A stretch of DNA of 34,297 nt from Verrucomicrobiales bacterium (GCA_012959985.1 DUCD01000023.1:1-34297), one strand, 5' to 3'; shown: positions 25,115 through 33,591, counted from the stretch's first letter. Numbers and translations are program-made. Notes: generated from the sequence alone by a model not told the origin.

Positions 25115-25456
25115 GTGAAAAACTACGAAGCGCTTTATATTATTAACACGACCGTCGCGGCCACTCAGGCAGATGTCGATCAGGTGATTGAAAAGATCAC
25201 CAAAGAAATGAAAGTCGGAGGAGGCAAAGTCGACAAAGTGGAACCATTGGAAAAGCGGACCTTCTCGCGAATCGCGAACAAGCGATCTCCTAATGGATTT
25301 TATGTGAATATCTGGTTTCATGGTGATTCCAAAGTGATGGATCACTTGAGAACCGTTTTCATAAGAGATGAATCTATTTTCCGAGTGCTTTTCACTGAGG
25401 TGAGATTCGGGCGCACTCCCGGTAAGGCGAAAACCGAGGAACCGGTGGCAGGTTGA
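25115..25456 (+). CDS. rpsF: 30S ribosomal protein S6
   Basis: I chose GTG at 25115, which gives the family-typical start VKNYEALYIINTTV and a 113-residue protein. An ATG at 25064, inside the end of pth, would add 17 hydrophilic residues not usual for S6. The conserved RNA-binding core is visible as EKRTFSRIANKRSPNGFYVNIWF, and the C-terminal strand as FRVLFTEVRF. S6 binds the 16S platform together with S18. Its usual partner gene rpsR is not in this cluster. ssb follows after 45 bases. Confidence 0.9.
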   Translation: MKNYEALYIINTTVAATQADVDQVIEKITKEMKVGGGKVDKVEPLEKRTFSRIANKRSPNGFYVNIWFHGDSKVMDHLRTVFIRDESIFRVLFTEVRFGRTPGKAKTEEPVAG

Positions 25457-25501
25457 TTCCTCAGAATGGACCTGAGGCTTGTAAACCCATAAGGCGTAGC
25501 C

Positions 25502-25957
25502 ATGGCAAACTTCAATAAAGTTTATCTGTTAGGCAACATTACCCGTGATCCGGAGATTCGCTATACGCCTAAAGGCACAGCGATCGCACGGTTGGGTCTT
25601 GCCGTCAATCGGTCTTGGAAAACCGAAAGCGGAGAAACGCATGAAGAAGCGACTTTCATTGATGTGGATGCATTTGGCAGGCAGGCGGAAACACTTGGGC
25701 AATACCTGCGCAAGGGGAATCCCATTTTTATTGAAGGCCGATTGCGGTTGGACACATGGGAAGATAAGCAAACCAACCAGAAACGAAGCAAATTATACGT
25801 TGTATTAGAAAATTTCCAGTTTCTGGGGAGCAAGAATGAGGGAACGGCTCCGGAGGGGGGCGGAGGCCCAGTTCAGGAAAAACCTCAATCTTCATCACCT
25901 CCAATGCAATCACCCCCACCTAACCATCTTCCCGATGACGATGATGTTCCATTTTAG
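25502..25957 (+). CDS. ssb: Single-stranded DNA-binding protein
   Basis: The 151-residue protein has an OB-fold of SSB type: NKVYLLGNITRDPEIRYTPKG, GLAVNRSW, ATFIDVDAFGRQAETLGQYL and GNPIFIEGRLRLDTWED. It then has a Gly/Pro/Gln-rich flexible linker and the acidic tip DDDDVPF, which recruits replication and repair proteins. Everything expected for a working tetrameric SSB is present. It lies between rpsF and rplI, as in many bacteria. AAGG stands ten bases before the ATG. Confidence 0.97.
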   Translation: MANFNKVYLLGNITRDPEIRYTPKGTAIARLGLAVNRSWKTESGETHEEATFIDVDAFGRQAETLGQYLRKGNPIFIEGRLRLDTWEDKQTNQKRSKLYVVLENFQFLGSKNEGTAPEGGGGPVQEKPQSSSPPMQSPPPNHLPDDDDVPF

Positions 25958-26041
25958 AGGGATTTTCAGATAGATCGCGGTTCCTAAGTGTCCGCTTTTT
26001 CGTGATTTTAAAGATATCAAAGAATAGACAAGAATCGAACA

Positions 26042-26563
26042 ATGGCTAAGACAGAAGTAATTCTCACTCATAAAATCGAGGGATTAGGTAGCGAATCTGA
26101 TGTTCAGACCGTCGCCGCCGGTTATGCCCGCAATTATCTATTTCCCCGTGGATTGGCGATACCTGTTACTTCGGGTAATAAGCGTCGGTTGGAAGCGCTT
26201 AAGAAACGCCGCAAGGTCCGTGAAGTCAATGAATTCAGTAATGCTGAAGAATTGGCTGCCAGCTTGAAGAAAATGATTCTCATCATGGAGGTTAAAACCG
26301 GAGATGATGGAAAACTCTTCGGCTCCGTAACCCCACAGAATATCGCCGAAGAACTGGAGCATCAATACGATGTCCATGTTGATCGGAAACGGATCCACAT
26401 CAATGAACGCATCCGAGGGGTAGGAGATTATGATATAGAATTGCATCTGCATGCACGGGTCCATTCCAATTTGAAAGTCCGTGTCAAAAGCACTAACCCA
26501 GTCGTCATTGAAAAGCAGGAGAAGGAAAGCTTGAAAGAGAAACAGGCGGCTTCCTCTGACTGA
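26042..26563 (+). CDS. rplI: 50S ribosomal protein L9
   Basis: The 173-residue protein has the L9 N-terminal domain with GLGSESDVQTVAAGYARNYLFPRGLAI (split here by the conserved Tyr-Ala-Arg-Asn-Tyr core), then the long connecting helix rich in Lys and Glu. The C-terminal RNA-binding domain has GKLFGSVTPQNIAEEL and GDYDIELHLHARVHSNLKVRV. A short charged tail makes it slightly longer than the usual 150 residues. It follows ssb after 84 bases that contain no rpsR. The next gene is dnaB, as in the classical rpsF-ssb-rplI-dnaB order. Confidence 0.95.
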   Translation: MAKTEVILTHKIEGLGSESDVQTVAAGYARNYLFPRGLAIPVTSGNKRRLEALKKRRKVREVNEFSNAEELAASLKKMILIMEVKTGDDGKLFGSVTPQNIAEELEHQYDVHVDRKRIHINERIRGVGDYDIELHLHARVHSNLKVRVKSTNPVVIEKQEKESLKEKQAASSD

Positions 26564-26631
26564 TCGAGTTGTATTCTCAACCGGGTTTTTCGGGTGGCTG
26601 TGTTCATGCGAACGGGGTCGCCTATTTGCTG

Positions 26632-26648
26632 TTTCGGACGGTCCGAAA
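26632..26648. promoter_or_regulatory. 17-base perfect palindrome upstream of dnaB
   Basis: TTTCGGAC-G-GTCCGAAA lies in the 188-base rplI-dnaB gap, 104 bases before dnaB. It could be an operator or a hairpin. No T-run follows, so a simple terminator is unlikely. The rest of the gap holds no convincing gene. Confidence 0.4.
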
Positions 26649-26751
26649 GCCTTCTCAAGGTGCCTGTGAACAACTTGAATAAATTGAGTTTGAATTCCAC
26701 TCCGAATTTCAGGATCATCACAGCTCACTCCTTTTTTAGATTGATGTAGAA

Positions 26752-28212
26752 ATGGATGCTGTTTCATTTAACACCTCCGGCACGTCTGCCGAGAAACCGA
26801 TTCGGAAAACGAAACATTCCGGTTCGCTTTCCTTTTCCAATACGGATCGGATTCCACCTCACTCAGAAGAGGCGGAAAAAGGGGTTCTTGGATGCATTCT
26901 CCTTTCCCCGTCGGATACCCTCGGAATCTGTATAGAGCGCCTCAAGGGAAATACAGAGGTTTTTTACGATTTGCGTCACCAAGTGGTCTTCGATCAACTG
27001 GTACTGATGTATGACCGGAGGGAACCTATTGACCTGATTACTATCCAGGAGGTCTTAAAAAAAGTGGGACAGTTGGATGTGGTTGGAGGGATTCCTTACC
27101 TGACCGAACTTACGGAATGCGTTCCTTCCGCCGCCAACTTGGTTTACTACCTTGATATTGTGTGGGAGAAATATGTGCTTCGCCGCATGATTAAAATCTG
27201 CACTGGGGTGGTTTCCCGGGTCTATGAGCATGATGGTGAGGTGGATGAGTTGTTGGATGAGGTTGAGAGGGATATCCTCGCGATCAGTGAGTCAAGGGTC
27301 GATGTCAATCAGGACAGCATTAAGGATCTGGTTCACAGGGCAATTAATACGATTGAACAATACCACCAGCGACAGGGCATGCTGACCGGGATCTCCACCG
27401 GATATCCTGATTTTGACAAGATGACAACCGGCCTGCACGGGGGGGAAATGATCGTATTGGCTGCACGGCCCAGTATGGGGAAAACCTCCTTGGCGATGAA
27501 TATTGCCGAGAGTGTTTCCATGGACCAGAAGGTGGCGGTGGGAGTGTTCAGCTTGGAAATGACGGCCGAATCTCTCGTGCTCCGTATGCTCTGCAGCCGT
27601 TCCCGGGTAAATCTTCGGAATTTGCGGGAGGGATTTCTGGCGGAAAGAGATTTTCCCAAACTGACGGGCGCTGCCGGAACATTGGCAAGTGCTCCTTTGT
27701 TCATCGACGATACTCCCGGATTGTCGATTCTCCAATTGCGAGCCAAGGCCCGGCGAATGTCCCAGCAGTATGGGATTAAACTCTTTGTGATTGACTACTT
27801 ACAGTTGCTTCATTCAAGTTCGAGACGAGCTGAGAACAGGCAGCAGGAAATCGCGGATATTTCCAGTGGGGTCAAGGCTCTGGCAAAGGAACTCAACGTT
27901 CCCATTATCATCCTGAGTCAGTTGAATCGTGAGTTGGAGAAGGACAAAAGCCGCAAACCCCGTTTGTCAGACCTACGGGAATCAGGTTCAATTGAGCAGG
28001 ATGCCGATCTTGTGGCTCTATTATATCGGGTGCAAACGGACGAGGATGATGACGGGGCGACCGCCGGTGCCGGAGAAAGTGACTTTCAACCGATTAATTT
28101 ACTTATCGCCAAGCAACGTAACGGGCCGACCGGTGAGGTGTGCCTAACCTTTTTCAAAGCATTTACCCGTTTTGAAAGCGCAACTAAAATCAGTGCTGAA
28201 GATCATCCCTAA
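26752..28212 (+). CDS. dnaB: Replicative DNA helicase DnaB
   Basis: The 486-residue protein has the DnaB N-terminal primase-interaction domain, beginning at about residue 35 with PPHSEEAEKGVLGCILL, after a longer, low-similarity N-terminal extension. The RecA-like motor domain follows: Walker A RPSMGKTS (239-246), FSLEMTAESLVLRML, Walker B LFVIDYLQLL, LSQLNRELE, then RKPRLSDLRESGSIEQDAD and KQRNGPTG. It unwinds DNA at the fork as a hexamer. No intein was seen. There is no Shine-Dalgarno sequence before the ATG. The 3' end overlaps the presumed start of bamA by about 20-40 bases. Confidence 0.97.
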   Translation: MDAVSFNTSGTSAEKPIRKTKHSGSLSFSNTDRIPPHSEEAEKGVLGCILLSPSDTLGICIERLKGNTEVFYDLRHQVVFDQLVLMYDRREPIDLITIQEVLKKVGQLDVVGGIPYLTELTECVPSAANLVYYLDIVWEKYVLRRMIKICTGVVSRVYEHDGEVDELLDEVERDILAISESRVDVNQDSIKDLVHRAINTIEQYHQRQGMLTGISTGYPDFDKMTTGLHGGEMIVLAARPSMGKTSLAMNIAESVSMDQKVAVGVFSLEMTAESLVLRMLCSRSRVNLRNLREGFLAERDFPKLTGAAGTLASAPLFIDDTPGLSILQLRAKARRMSQQYGIKLFVIDYLQLLHSSSRRAENRQQEIADISSGVKALAKELNVPIIILSQLNRELEKDKSRKPRLSDLRESGSIEQDADLVALLYRVQTDEDDDGATAGAGESDFQPINLLIAKQRNGPTGEVCLTFFKAFTRFESATKISAEDHP

Positions 28213-30586
28213 TCCCATCTGGTCCACCCAATCTGTTCTTATCGTCCTCCTGTTCTCCATCGCGGTCATGTTGCCGGGATTGTTGGGTCAGGCGGGCTTT
28301 GCACAGGTTCCTCCTAAACTCAAGGTGGAATCCATCGCTATCAAGCATGTAGGGCCTGCTGCTGTCAGTGATGAGTTCGTCAAGGCGAACATTCGCACCA
28401 AGGTGGGAGAAGAATATAGTCCCGTGACGATTGACGAGGACATTCGGGCTTTGTTTGCCACGGGCTTCTTTAACAATATTCAGGTTTCTCCTCCGGAAAT
28501 TCAGGGCGACGGAGTGACTTTGACTTATATCCTTCAAGGGAAACCCATTGTCAGCAACATTGTTTTTGAAGGGAATAAGAAGCTGAACCGTAAAAAATTG
28601 TTGAAGAAGATTTCGACCAAAGCCACCGAGCCTCTGGATGAACGGAAACTCTTCATGGATACTCGTGAGATCGAATCAGCTTATGAAAAGGTTGGCTATC
28701 ACGGGACGAAGGTCGAATATGCCTCCAGCATTGATTCCCAATCCGGAAAGGGGGAGGTGGTGTTCACTATTACCGAGTCTCCCAAAGTCAAGATTCAGGA
28801 AGTAAGTTTTCCAGGAGCCACGGCCTTTAAGCAAAAACGTCTCCGCAAGGTCATTAAGACACGCAAGCGTTGGTTCATGTCCTGGATCACCGGTAGTGGA
28901 GTTCTCAAGGAAGAGCAGTTTGAGGATGACAAGGAAGCATTGAGGGAATTTTATCGGGAGAAGGGATACATAGACTTTGAGATCAAAGGCGTTGAATTCA
29001 TATACCCGAAACCTCGGGAAATGATCGTTAAATTCACGGTGTTTGAGGGGCAGCAGTATAAAGTGGGCGGGGTGAAGATCGAGGGAAACGAAATCTTCAG
29101 CCAGGATCAGATTTTCCCTCAAATCCGGATGAATGTCGGAGCTACCTTCACTCCCAGTGGTCTGTTGGATGACTACAAATCGGTTGAAGACCTTTATGGA
29201 ACCGATGGGTATATCGATACCAGAATTCGGGTCCAACGAACTCCCAACACCGAAACTGGGTCTATGGATTTGGTCTATCGGATAGAAGAAGGAGATCAGT
29301 CCTATATTGAGAAAATCGAAATCCGAGGGAACACAAAGACTCGGGATGAGGTTATTCGACGCGAACTTACGGTGGCTCCGGGAGAGGTTTTCGATATGGT
29401 CGAGGTTGGGCGCGGCAGAGGTAGACTGTTAGTCACCCGTTATTTTGAAAAGGTGGAAACCAATCCCTCGGATACTGATGTTCCGGATCGAAAAGATTTG
29501 ATCATAGATATTGAAGAAGGTTCCACGGGGCGGGCAGAAATCGGTGCCGGCTTCAGTTCCATCGAGAATCTAGTGGGTTTCATCGGGTATACCGAAAGTA
29601 ATTTCGATCTTTTCAATCCTCCTTATTTTCGAGGAGATGGGCAGAAATTCCAAGCCCGGGCATCCGTGGGCACGGAAAGCCAGGATTACCTGTTACGCTT
29701 TGAAGAGCCTTGGTTTCTCGATAGGAAACTTAAACTGGCCACCGACCTGTTTCATCGCGAGTTTCAATTTGTCAGTGATGATTACGATGAAAGGAGAACG
29801 GGCGCACGATTGAATTTCACCAAAGCCCTGTGGACGGATTTTCTGCGAGGCAGCGTGGGCTATACTATTGAGAACGTTGGCATTATAGACGTGGAAGATG
29901 ACGCTTCACCCGTCATTAAGGCAGAGGAGGGGAATACTTTGGTTTCCAAAATTACTGATTCTCTGGTCTATGAGGATTTACGAATTTCGGACAAAGAGAG
30001 TCGTTTGGTGGACGGCGGCTATCGCGTTGGTTTGTTCAATGAAGTAGCCGGGGGGCCGCTTGGGGCAGATGCCGATTTCTATAAATTCGAGTTTCGTTCG
30101 TCTGTTTATTTTAAAGGATTTTCGGCTATTGACCGACTGGACTGGAAAGGGCATGTCCTCCAGGTGATTGCCAGAACCGGGGTTGTCGACGATTATGGGA
30201 ATTCCGATCGAGTGCCACTTTTTGATAGGTGGTTTCTCGGTGGACAAAGGACTCTGCGTGGTTTCGATTTTCGGGAAGTCGGTCCTAAAGATTCAACCGG
30301 AGAACCCATTGGGGGCAATACTTACGTCTTTGGATCGATCGAATACAGCATTCCCATTATCAGCATGTTGCGCTTCGCGGTATTCTACGACATAGGCACT
30401 ATCAATGTGGATTCCTATGATTTTGGTGTAAATGATTACAATTCCAATTTCGGGTTTGGAGTCCGTTTGAACATTCCTCGATTAGGACCTCTTCAATTGG
30501 ATTACGGGATTCCGCTGGAAGCGGATGATCACAACGACAGCAGTGGAAAATTCCAGTTCGGAGTCAGCGGATTCCGTGATTTTTAG
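28172..30586 (+). CDS. bamA: Outer-membrane protein assembly factor BamA
   Basis: The protein is up to 804 residues. There is no ATG before the signal peptide. The start is probably TTG at 28172 or GTG at 28193, inside the end of dnaB, leading to a hydrophobic signal (STQSVLIVLLFSIAVMLPG). Several POTRA domains follow: VSDEFVKANIRTKVGEEYSP, FATGFFNNIQV, KPIVSNIVFEGNKKLNRKKL, VKIQEVSFPGATAFK, YKVGGVKIEGNEIFS and SYIEKIEIRGNTKTRDEVI. The Omp85 barrel has the GGQRTLRGFDF motif (the RGF loop) and ends in GVSGFRDF with the aromatic last residue. It folds beta-barrels, including the porin in this window, into the outer membrane. It is followed by skp. Confidence 0.93.
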   Translation: MKAQLKSVLKIIPNPIWSTQSVLIVLLFSIAVMLPGLLGQAGFAQVPPKLKVESIAIKHVGPAAVSDEFVKANIRTKVGEEYSPVTIDEDIRALFATGFFNNIQVSPPEIQGDGVTLTYILQGKPIVSNIVFEGNKKLNRKKLLKKISTKATEPLDERKLFMDTREIESAYEKVGYHGTKVEYASSIDSQSGKGEVVFTITESPKVKIQEVSFPGATAFKQKRLRKVIKTRKRWFMSWITGSGVLKEEQFEDDKEALREFYREKGYIDFEIKGVEFIYPKPREMIVKFTVFEGQQYKVGGVKIEGNEIFSQDQIFPQIRMNVGATFTPSGLLDDYKSVEDLYGTDGYIDTRIRVQRTPNTETGSMDLVYRIEEGDQSYIEKIEIRGNTKTRDEVIRRELTVAPGEVFDMVEVGRGRGRLLVTRYFEKVETNPSDTDVPDRKDLIIDIEEGSTGRAEIGAGFSSIENLVGFIGYTESNFDLFNPPYFRGDGQKFQARASVGTESQDYLLRFEEPWFLDRKLKLATDLFHREFQFVSDDYDERRTGARLNFTKALWTDFLRGSVGYTIENVGIIDVEDDASPVIKAEEGNTLVSKITDSLVYEDLRISDKESRLVDGGYRVGLFNEVAGGPLGADADFYKFEFRSSVYFKGFSAIDRLDWKGHVLQVIARTGVVDDYGNSDRVPLFDRWFLGGQRTLRGFDFREVGPKDSTGEPIGGNTYVFGSIEYSIPIISMLRFAVFYDIGTINVDSYDFGVNDYNSNFGFGVRLNIPRLGPLQLDYGIPLEADDHNDSSGKFQFGVSGFRDF

Positions 30587-30598
30587 CCTTTGATCACC

Positions 30599-31180
30599 AT
30601 GCAGAAAAAGTCACATCTTTTTGTTTTTTTAGTCCTCTTCTTTGTTTTTCCAGCTCCGGATGTCTTCGGGCAGTTGCGTATTGGAGTCATCGATCTAAAA
30701 AAAGTGTTCGATGATTTCCATGAGACGAAAGCCTACGACGCCAAGTTACAGGGCCGAAAGTCTGAATTCAGCCTTAACAAGGACAAGGAAAGGATCAAGT
30801 ATCAGGGAGCCAATGAAGCTTACCGGAAACTAGCTCGGCAATCCAAAGATCCGGGCTCTTCGGCGAGCGCCATTGAAAAGGCAAAGAAGTCTGCCGATGA
30901 ACAGTGGCTCGAAGTGAAACGAATCGAACAGAATCTGACTCAGTTGGATCGCGTCGCCTTTCAGAATCTACAGAGTCAGCGTGAACGCTTTCGAGAGAAA
31001 ATTCTGAATCGAATCATGGAAGTGCTGCGTCACCAAGCCAAAGAAAAAGGCTTTATGTTCGTTTTTAACATATCTTCAGAAGATGCCAATCGCCTGCCGA
31101 TCATTGCTTACCAGTCGGGGAATCCTGACTTGACGACTGAGGTTCTGAATGAACTGAACGCCGGAATCGAAACCGAATAG
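30599..31180 (+). CDS. skp: OmpH/Skp-family periplasmic chaperone
   Basis: I chose the ATG at 30599, 12 bases after the bamA stop. The 193-residue product has a strong signal peptide (KKSHLFVFLVLFFVFPAPDVFG) followed by LRIGVIDLKKVFDDFHET, the typical OmpH start. Long charged helices, predicted coiled coil, form the tentacles, and a closing strand reads KEKGFMFVFNISSE. Skp holds unfolded outer-membrane proteins on the way to BamA. The bamA-skp pairing is a classical neighbourhood and supports the assignment. lpxD, often the next gene, is not present. Confidence 0.88.
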   Translation: MQKKSHLFVFLVLFFVFPAPDVFGQLRIGVIDLKKVFDDFHETKAYDAKLQGRKSEFSLNKDKERIKYQGANEAYRKLARQSKDPGSSASAIEKAKKSADEQWLEVKRIEQNLTQLDRVAFQNLQSQRERFREKILNRIMEVLRHQAKEKGFMFVFNISSEDANRLPIIAYQSGNPDLTTEVLNELNAGIETE

Positions 31181-31194
31181 CCAACCGGACATGC

Positions 31195-31223
31195 GGCGAG
31201 CTGAGACAGCGAGCCCCACTGCC
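31195..31223. repeat. Diverged single arm of the GCTGAGGACAGC repeat family
   Basis: GCGAGCTGAGACAGCGAGCCCC follows the same pattern as GTGCGCTGAGGACAGCG plus GGCCC at 11944, with several changes. It starts 14 bases after the skp stop and overlaps the left end of the neighbouring inverted repeat. Confidence 0.45.
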
Positions 31224-31433
31224 ATTCGGTTAAGGATATAAATTATCAGACCACTGGACTTGCTGCTCAGGTCTCCCGATCCAAAGAGGCGACTTCTTCG
31301 CGCGCCGTCCAAAACCTCCCGGAATATCAGAGCTTGGTGGACAAACGCGTCTGCGGTATGGATTGCGTCGACCAGTTCAACGAAGTCGACGATTTCCGTT
31401 GGATGACCAGATCAGGCTTAACCGAATGGCAGT
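31218..31433. mobile_element. 216-base segment bounded by 17-bp perfect inverted repeats
   Basis: ACTGCCATTCGGTTAAG (31218-31234) is the exact reverse complement of CTTAACCGAATGGCAGT (31417-31433). The segment lies in the 284-base gap between the convergent skp and aldo/keto reductase genes. The interior shows no start-to-stop gene of recognisable family. It may be a MITE-like insertion, or long arms of a transcript hairpin ending both genes. Confidence 0.5.
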
Positions 31434-31464
31434 ACAGCGGACCCTGCCCTTGGTTGGCTATTTC

Positions 31465-32664
31465 TTATGATTCGCTTTCTCGTTTGACGGGTTTGTCGAA
31501 TAGCATTTCATGAGCTTCCCGCAGAATCGAAGGAATCCGTTTAGAAAAGGGACTGTCTTTCAAGGCGGCCAGTATCTCTTTCTCATCAAACTGTGACGCA
31601 TTGGTCCCGGGAAACCAGTGATCGCCCTGTCCCAGTAGATTGTAACGCATTTTTGCCCAATCAACCAGATCCAGGGAGCGGGCATAGCTCCATAGTCTCA
31701 GAATTTCTGAAATGTTGATTTCTCCCGGCACGTCGATATAATTCGGCAATCCTTCATGCCATTTTTCCCACCAGTCTGTTCCCAGACATTGGTTCATTTC
31801 CCTTCGCAATCGGTCCTCGATCAGCTGGATGGTTTCCGGGATTTTACCGTAATAGTCCAAGGCCTTCACATGTTCATCGAAATCGGATGGTTTTGCAGCA
31901 CCGCAACTGAGTGTATGAATCTCAGGGCGAGCCAGGCAATAGAGGTCGTTGAAAATCATTGGTGATAAAGGGCTGCACAGATCGATAAGTTTTTTTGGTG
32001 GGGCGTAGAGTAATCCTCCCTTGTGGTTGGGACTGATGATGAAAACTCCCATGTCGAGACGGTTTGCTTCTTCGATGGCCGACCTGTTCAAGTCATTCAC
32101 AAAGTACCAATGGAGGTTCAGATAATCGAATTCGCCACTTCCCACTGCTTTCAGGATGATGTCCGTTGTGGCGTGGGTTGAGAAACCTATGAAACGGACC
32201 CGACCCTCTGCCTGGAGTTTTCTTGCTGCCTCCAGGCATCCTCCCTTTTTCATCGACCAATCCAGGTGATCATTGTCATTGATGCCGTGAAGCGAAAGCA
32301 GATCGACATAATCGAGTTGCAGGTAATTCATGGAGGTTTCAAAAGTCTTCAAGAACTCAGCGGGATCGGGGAAGGGGGGAACTTTCGTTTGCACGATGAT
32401 TTTTTCCCGGGGCAATTTGGGAAGAATCTGACCCAATTGCATTTCCGAGGAACCATAGCCTCGCGCGGTTTCGATATGATTAATGCCCAACTCCAAAGCC
32501 CGGTGAATCGTCGCCTCCAGATTCTCCTGATTGTTTTTCGGGATTTCTTCCGGTTTCACATCCTGCCATTTATGCTGATACCGCATTCCCCCGCAGGAGA
32601 TCACAGGAATAGACAGCTCTGTTTTTCCGAATCTTCGATATTTCATAGGACTGGGATATGCCAT
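31465..32664 (-). CDS. Aldo/keto reductase with degenerate ferredoxin-like C-terminal domain
   Basis: The 399-residue protein has an AKR barrel in residues 1-260. Tyr70 (ARGYGSS), Lys94 (VQTKVPP) and His126 (SLHGIND) are kept. The catalytic Asp is Glu65 (HIETARGYG), a change seen in some AKR groups. The C-terminal third matches the layout of AKRs that carry 4Fe-4S clusters, with IPETIQLIEDRL, then NQCLGTDWWEKW in place of a CxxCxxCP motif, then ISEILRLWSYA and a second site reading HWFPGTNASQF. Only one cysteine (C293) remains of the usual set, so no cluster is expected. It is divergent from the M48-like gene. The start M1 or M7 (MKYRRFGKTEL) is unsettled. Confidence 0.85.
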   Translation of the reverse strand: MAYPSPMKYRRFGKTELSIPVISCGGMRYQHKWQDVKPEEIPKNNQENLEATIHRALELGINHIETARGYGSSEMQLGQILPKLPREKIIVQTKVPPFPDPAEFLKTFETSMNYLQLDYVDLLSLHGINDNDHLDWSMKKGGCLEAARKLQAEGRVRFIGFSTHATTDIILKAVGSGEFDYLNLHWYFVNDLNRSAIEEANRLDMGVFIISPNHKGGLLYAPPKKLIDLCSPLSPMIFNDLYCLARPEIHTLSCGAAKPSDFDEHVKALDYYGKIPETIQLIEDRLRREMNQCLGTDWWEKWHEGLPNYIDVPGEINISEILRLWSYARSLDLVDWAKMRYNLLGQGDHWFPGTNASQFDEKEILAALKDSPFSKRIPSILREAHEMLFDKPVKRESES

Positions 32665-32787
32665 TTTCAGGGCCGTTTTTCAACATCTGGTTGATTGCAG
32701 TCTTTTTCAAACATGGAATTCTCTTCTAATTCAGCGAAGTTGGTGCTATATTTCCAATTTCTGAATCTACTTGAGATTCAAAAAGTA

Positions 32788-33591
32788 ATGAGAAATTTGT
32801 CGCGTTGCATATTAATCATACTCTGCTGTGGAGCGTTGTTCCTGCCGGCTCCGTCACGGCAAGTCGAACCGGTTTATAGAACCGGTTTGAAGACGATGCG
32901 AACACTTGGAATGGATGTTCACAGCATGCTGGACCGGAAATACAGGAATGATCTCAGCAAAAGACCCATCTTTGTCCATACCGATGTTACCCCTTTCGTC
33001 CGTGCGGATTCGGATTCCCAAAACGGTGACAACATCGTCTGGGTGTCAATCGGCTTTGTGGACCTAGCCAACCATCTGGGCCATGCACAGGCGATTAATA
33101 AAATCGCCAAGAAGGGTTATCTTGAAGATTACATCTCCCAACTGGCAAGGGAGACTGGACAATCCGCCTTGAAAGCTCCACCGGGAATCCTCAACAGCAA
33201 ATTCTGGAGTGATAATATCATGGACGAACAATACAGCACGTTCAACCAGATTGTCGGGTTTGCTGTCGCTGTGGAAATGGCTCACCATTACTTAGGGCAT
33301 TACAAAAAATACAAAGGTAAACTCAAGAATGCAGATGACCAATGGGTCGGGAAAATAAACAAGTATCTGAGCACAAAGGAATGGCAGAAAGCCATGGAAT
33401 ACGGAGCTTGGAATTCTCTGGACGCTGTGGGGGGAATTGATGGGATTCTCATGCTTTACCAATCGTTTGATAAGATGAAGAACCGCCCCGATTGGTCGTA
33501 TTATTTCCTTCCAGAAAAAACCAGTTACAAAAAAATCCGGAAAGAGCTCAAGAAAATAGAAAAGAGGTTTTACGCCGGTGGATCGCTCTGA
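32788..33591 (+). CDS. M48-like secreted peptidase homologue lacking the first zinc histidine
   Basis: I chose the ATG at 32788, which gives a 267-residue protein with a signal peptide (RNLSRCILIILCCGALFLP). A longer frame from 32695 adds residues unlike any signal. The central segment reads AVEMAHHYLGHY. Peptidases of the M48 type have HEMAHHYLGH here, so the motif's first His is Val162, while Glu163 and His166 remain. E204 in the following KAMEYGAWNSLDAVGG may be the third ligand. It is therefore either a pseudoprotease or has shifted metal ligands, for example using His167 or His171. The overall match outside this motif is weak, so the family call is moderate. Function unknown. Confidence 0.6.
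   Translation: MRNLSRCILIILCCGALFLPAPSRQVEPVYRTGLKTMRTLGMDVHSMLDRKYRNDLSKRPIFVHTDVTPFVRADSDSQNGDNIVWVSIGFVDLANHLGHAQAINKIAKKGYLEDYISQLARETGQSALKAPPGILNSKFWSDNIMDEQYSTFNQIVGFAVAVEMAHHYLGHYKKYKGKLKNADDQWVGKINKYLSTKEWQKAMEYGAWNSLDAVGGIDGILMLYQSFDKMKNRPDWSYYFLPEKTSYKKIRKELKKIEKRFYAGGSL

Noticed and set aside
26428-26721. A 97-codon minus-strand frame with a very good ribosome site (AAAAAAGGAG nine bases before ATG)
   Set aside because: Nearly half of it lies antisense to the end of rplI, and the sequence matches no family I know. The Shine-Dalgarno-like string may be chance. Worth a look only if transcript data exist.
32868-32890. Direct repeat GAACCGGTTT inside the M48-like gene
   Set aside because: It lies within coding sequence just after the signal peptide and is short. 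No structural meaning is evident.
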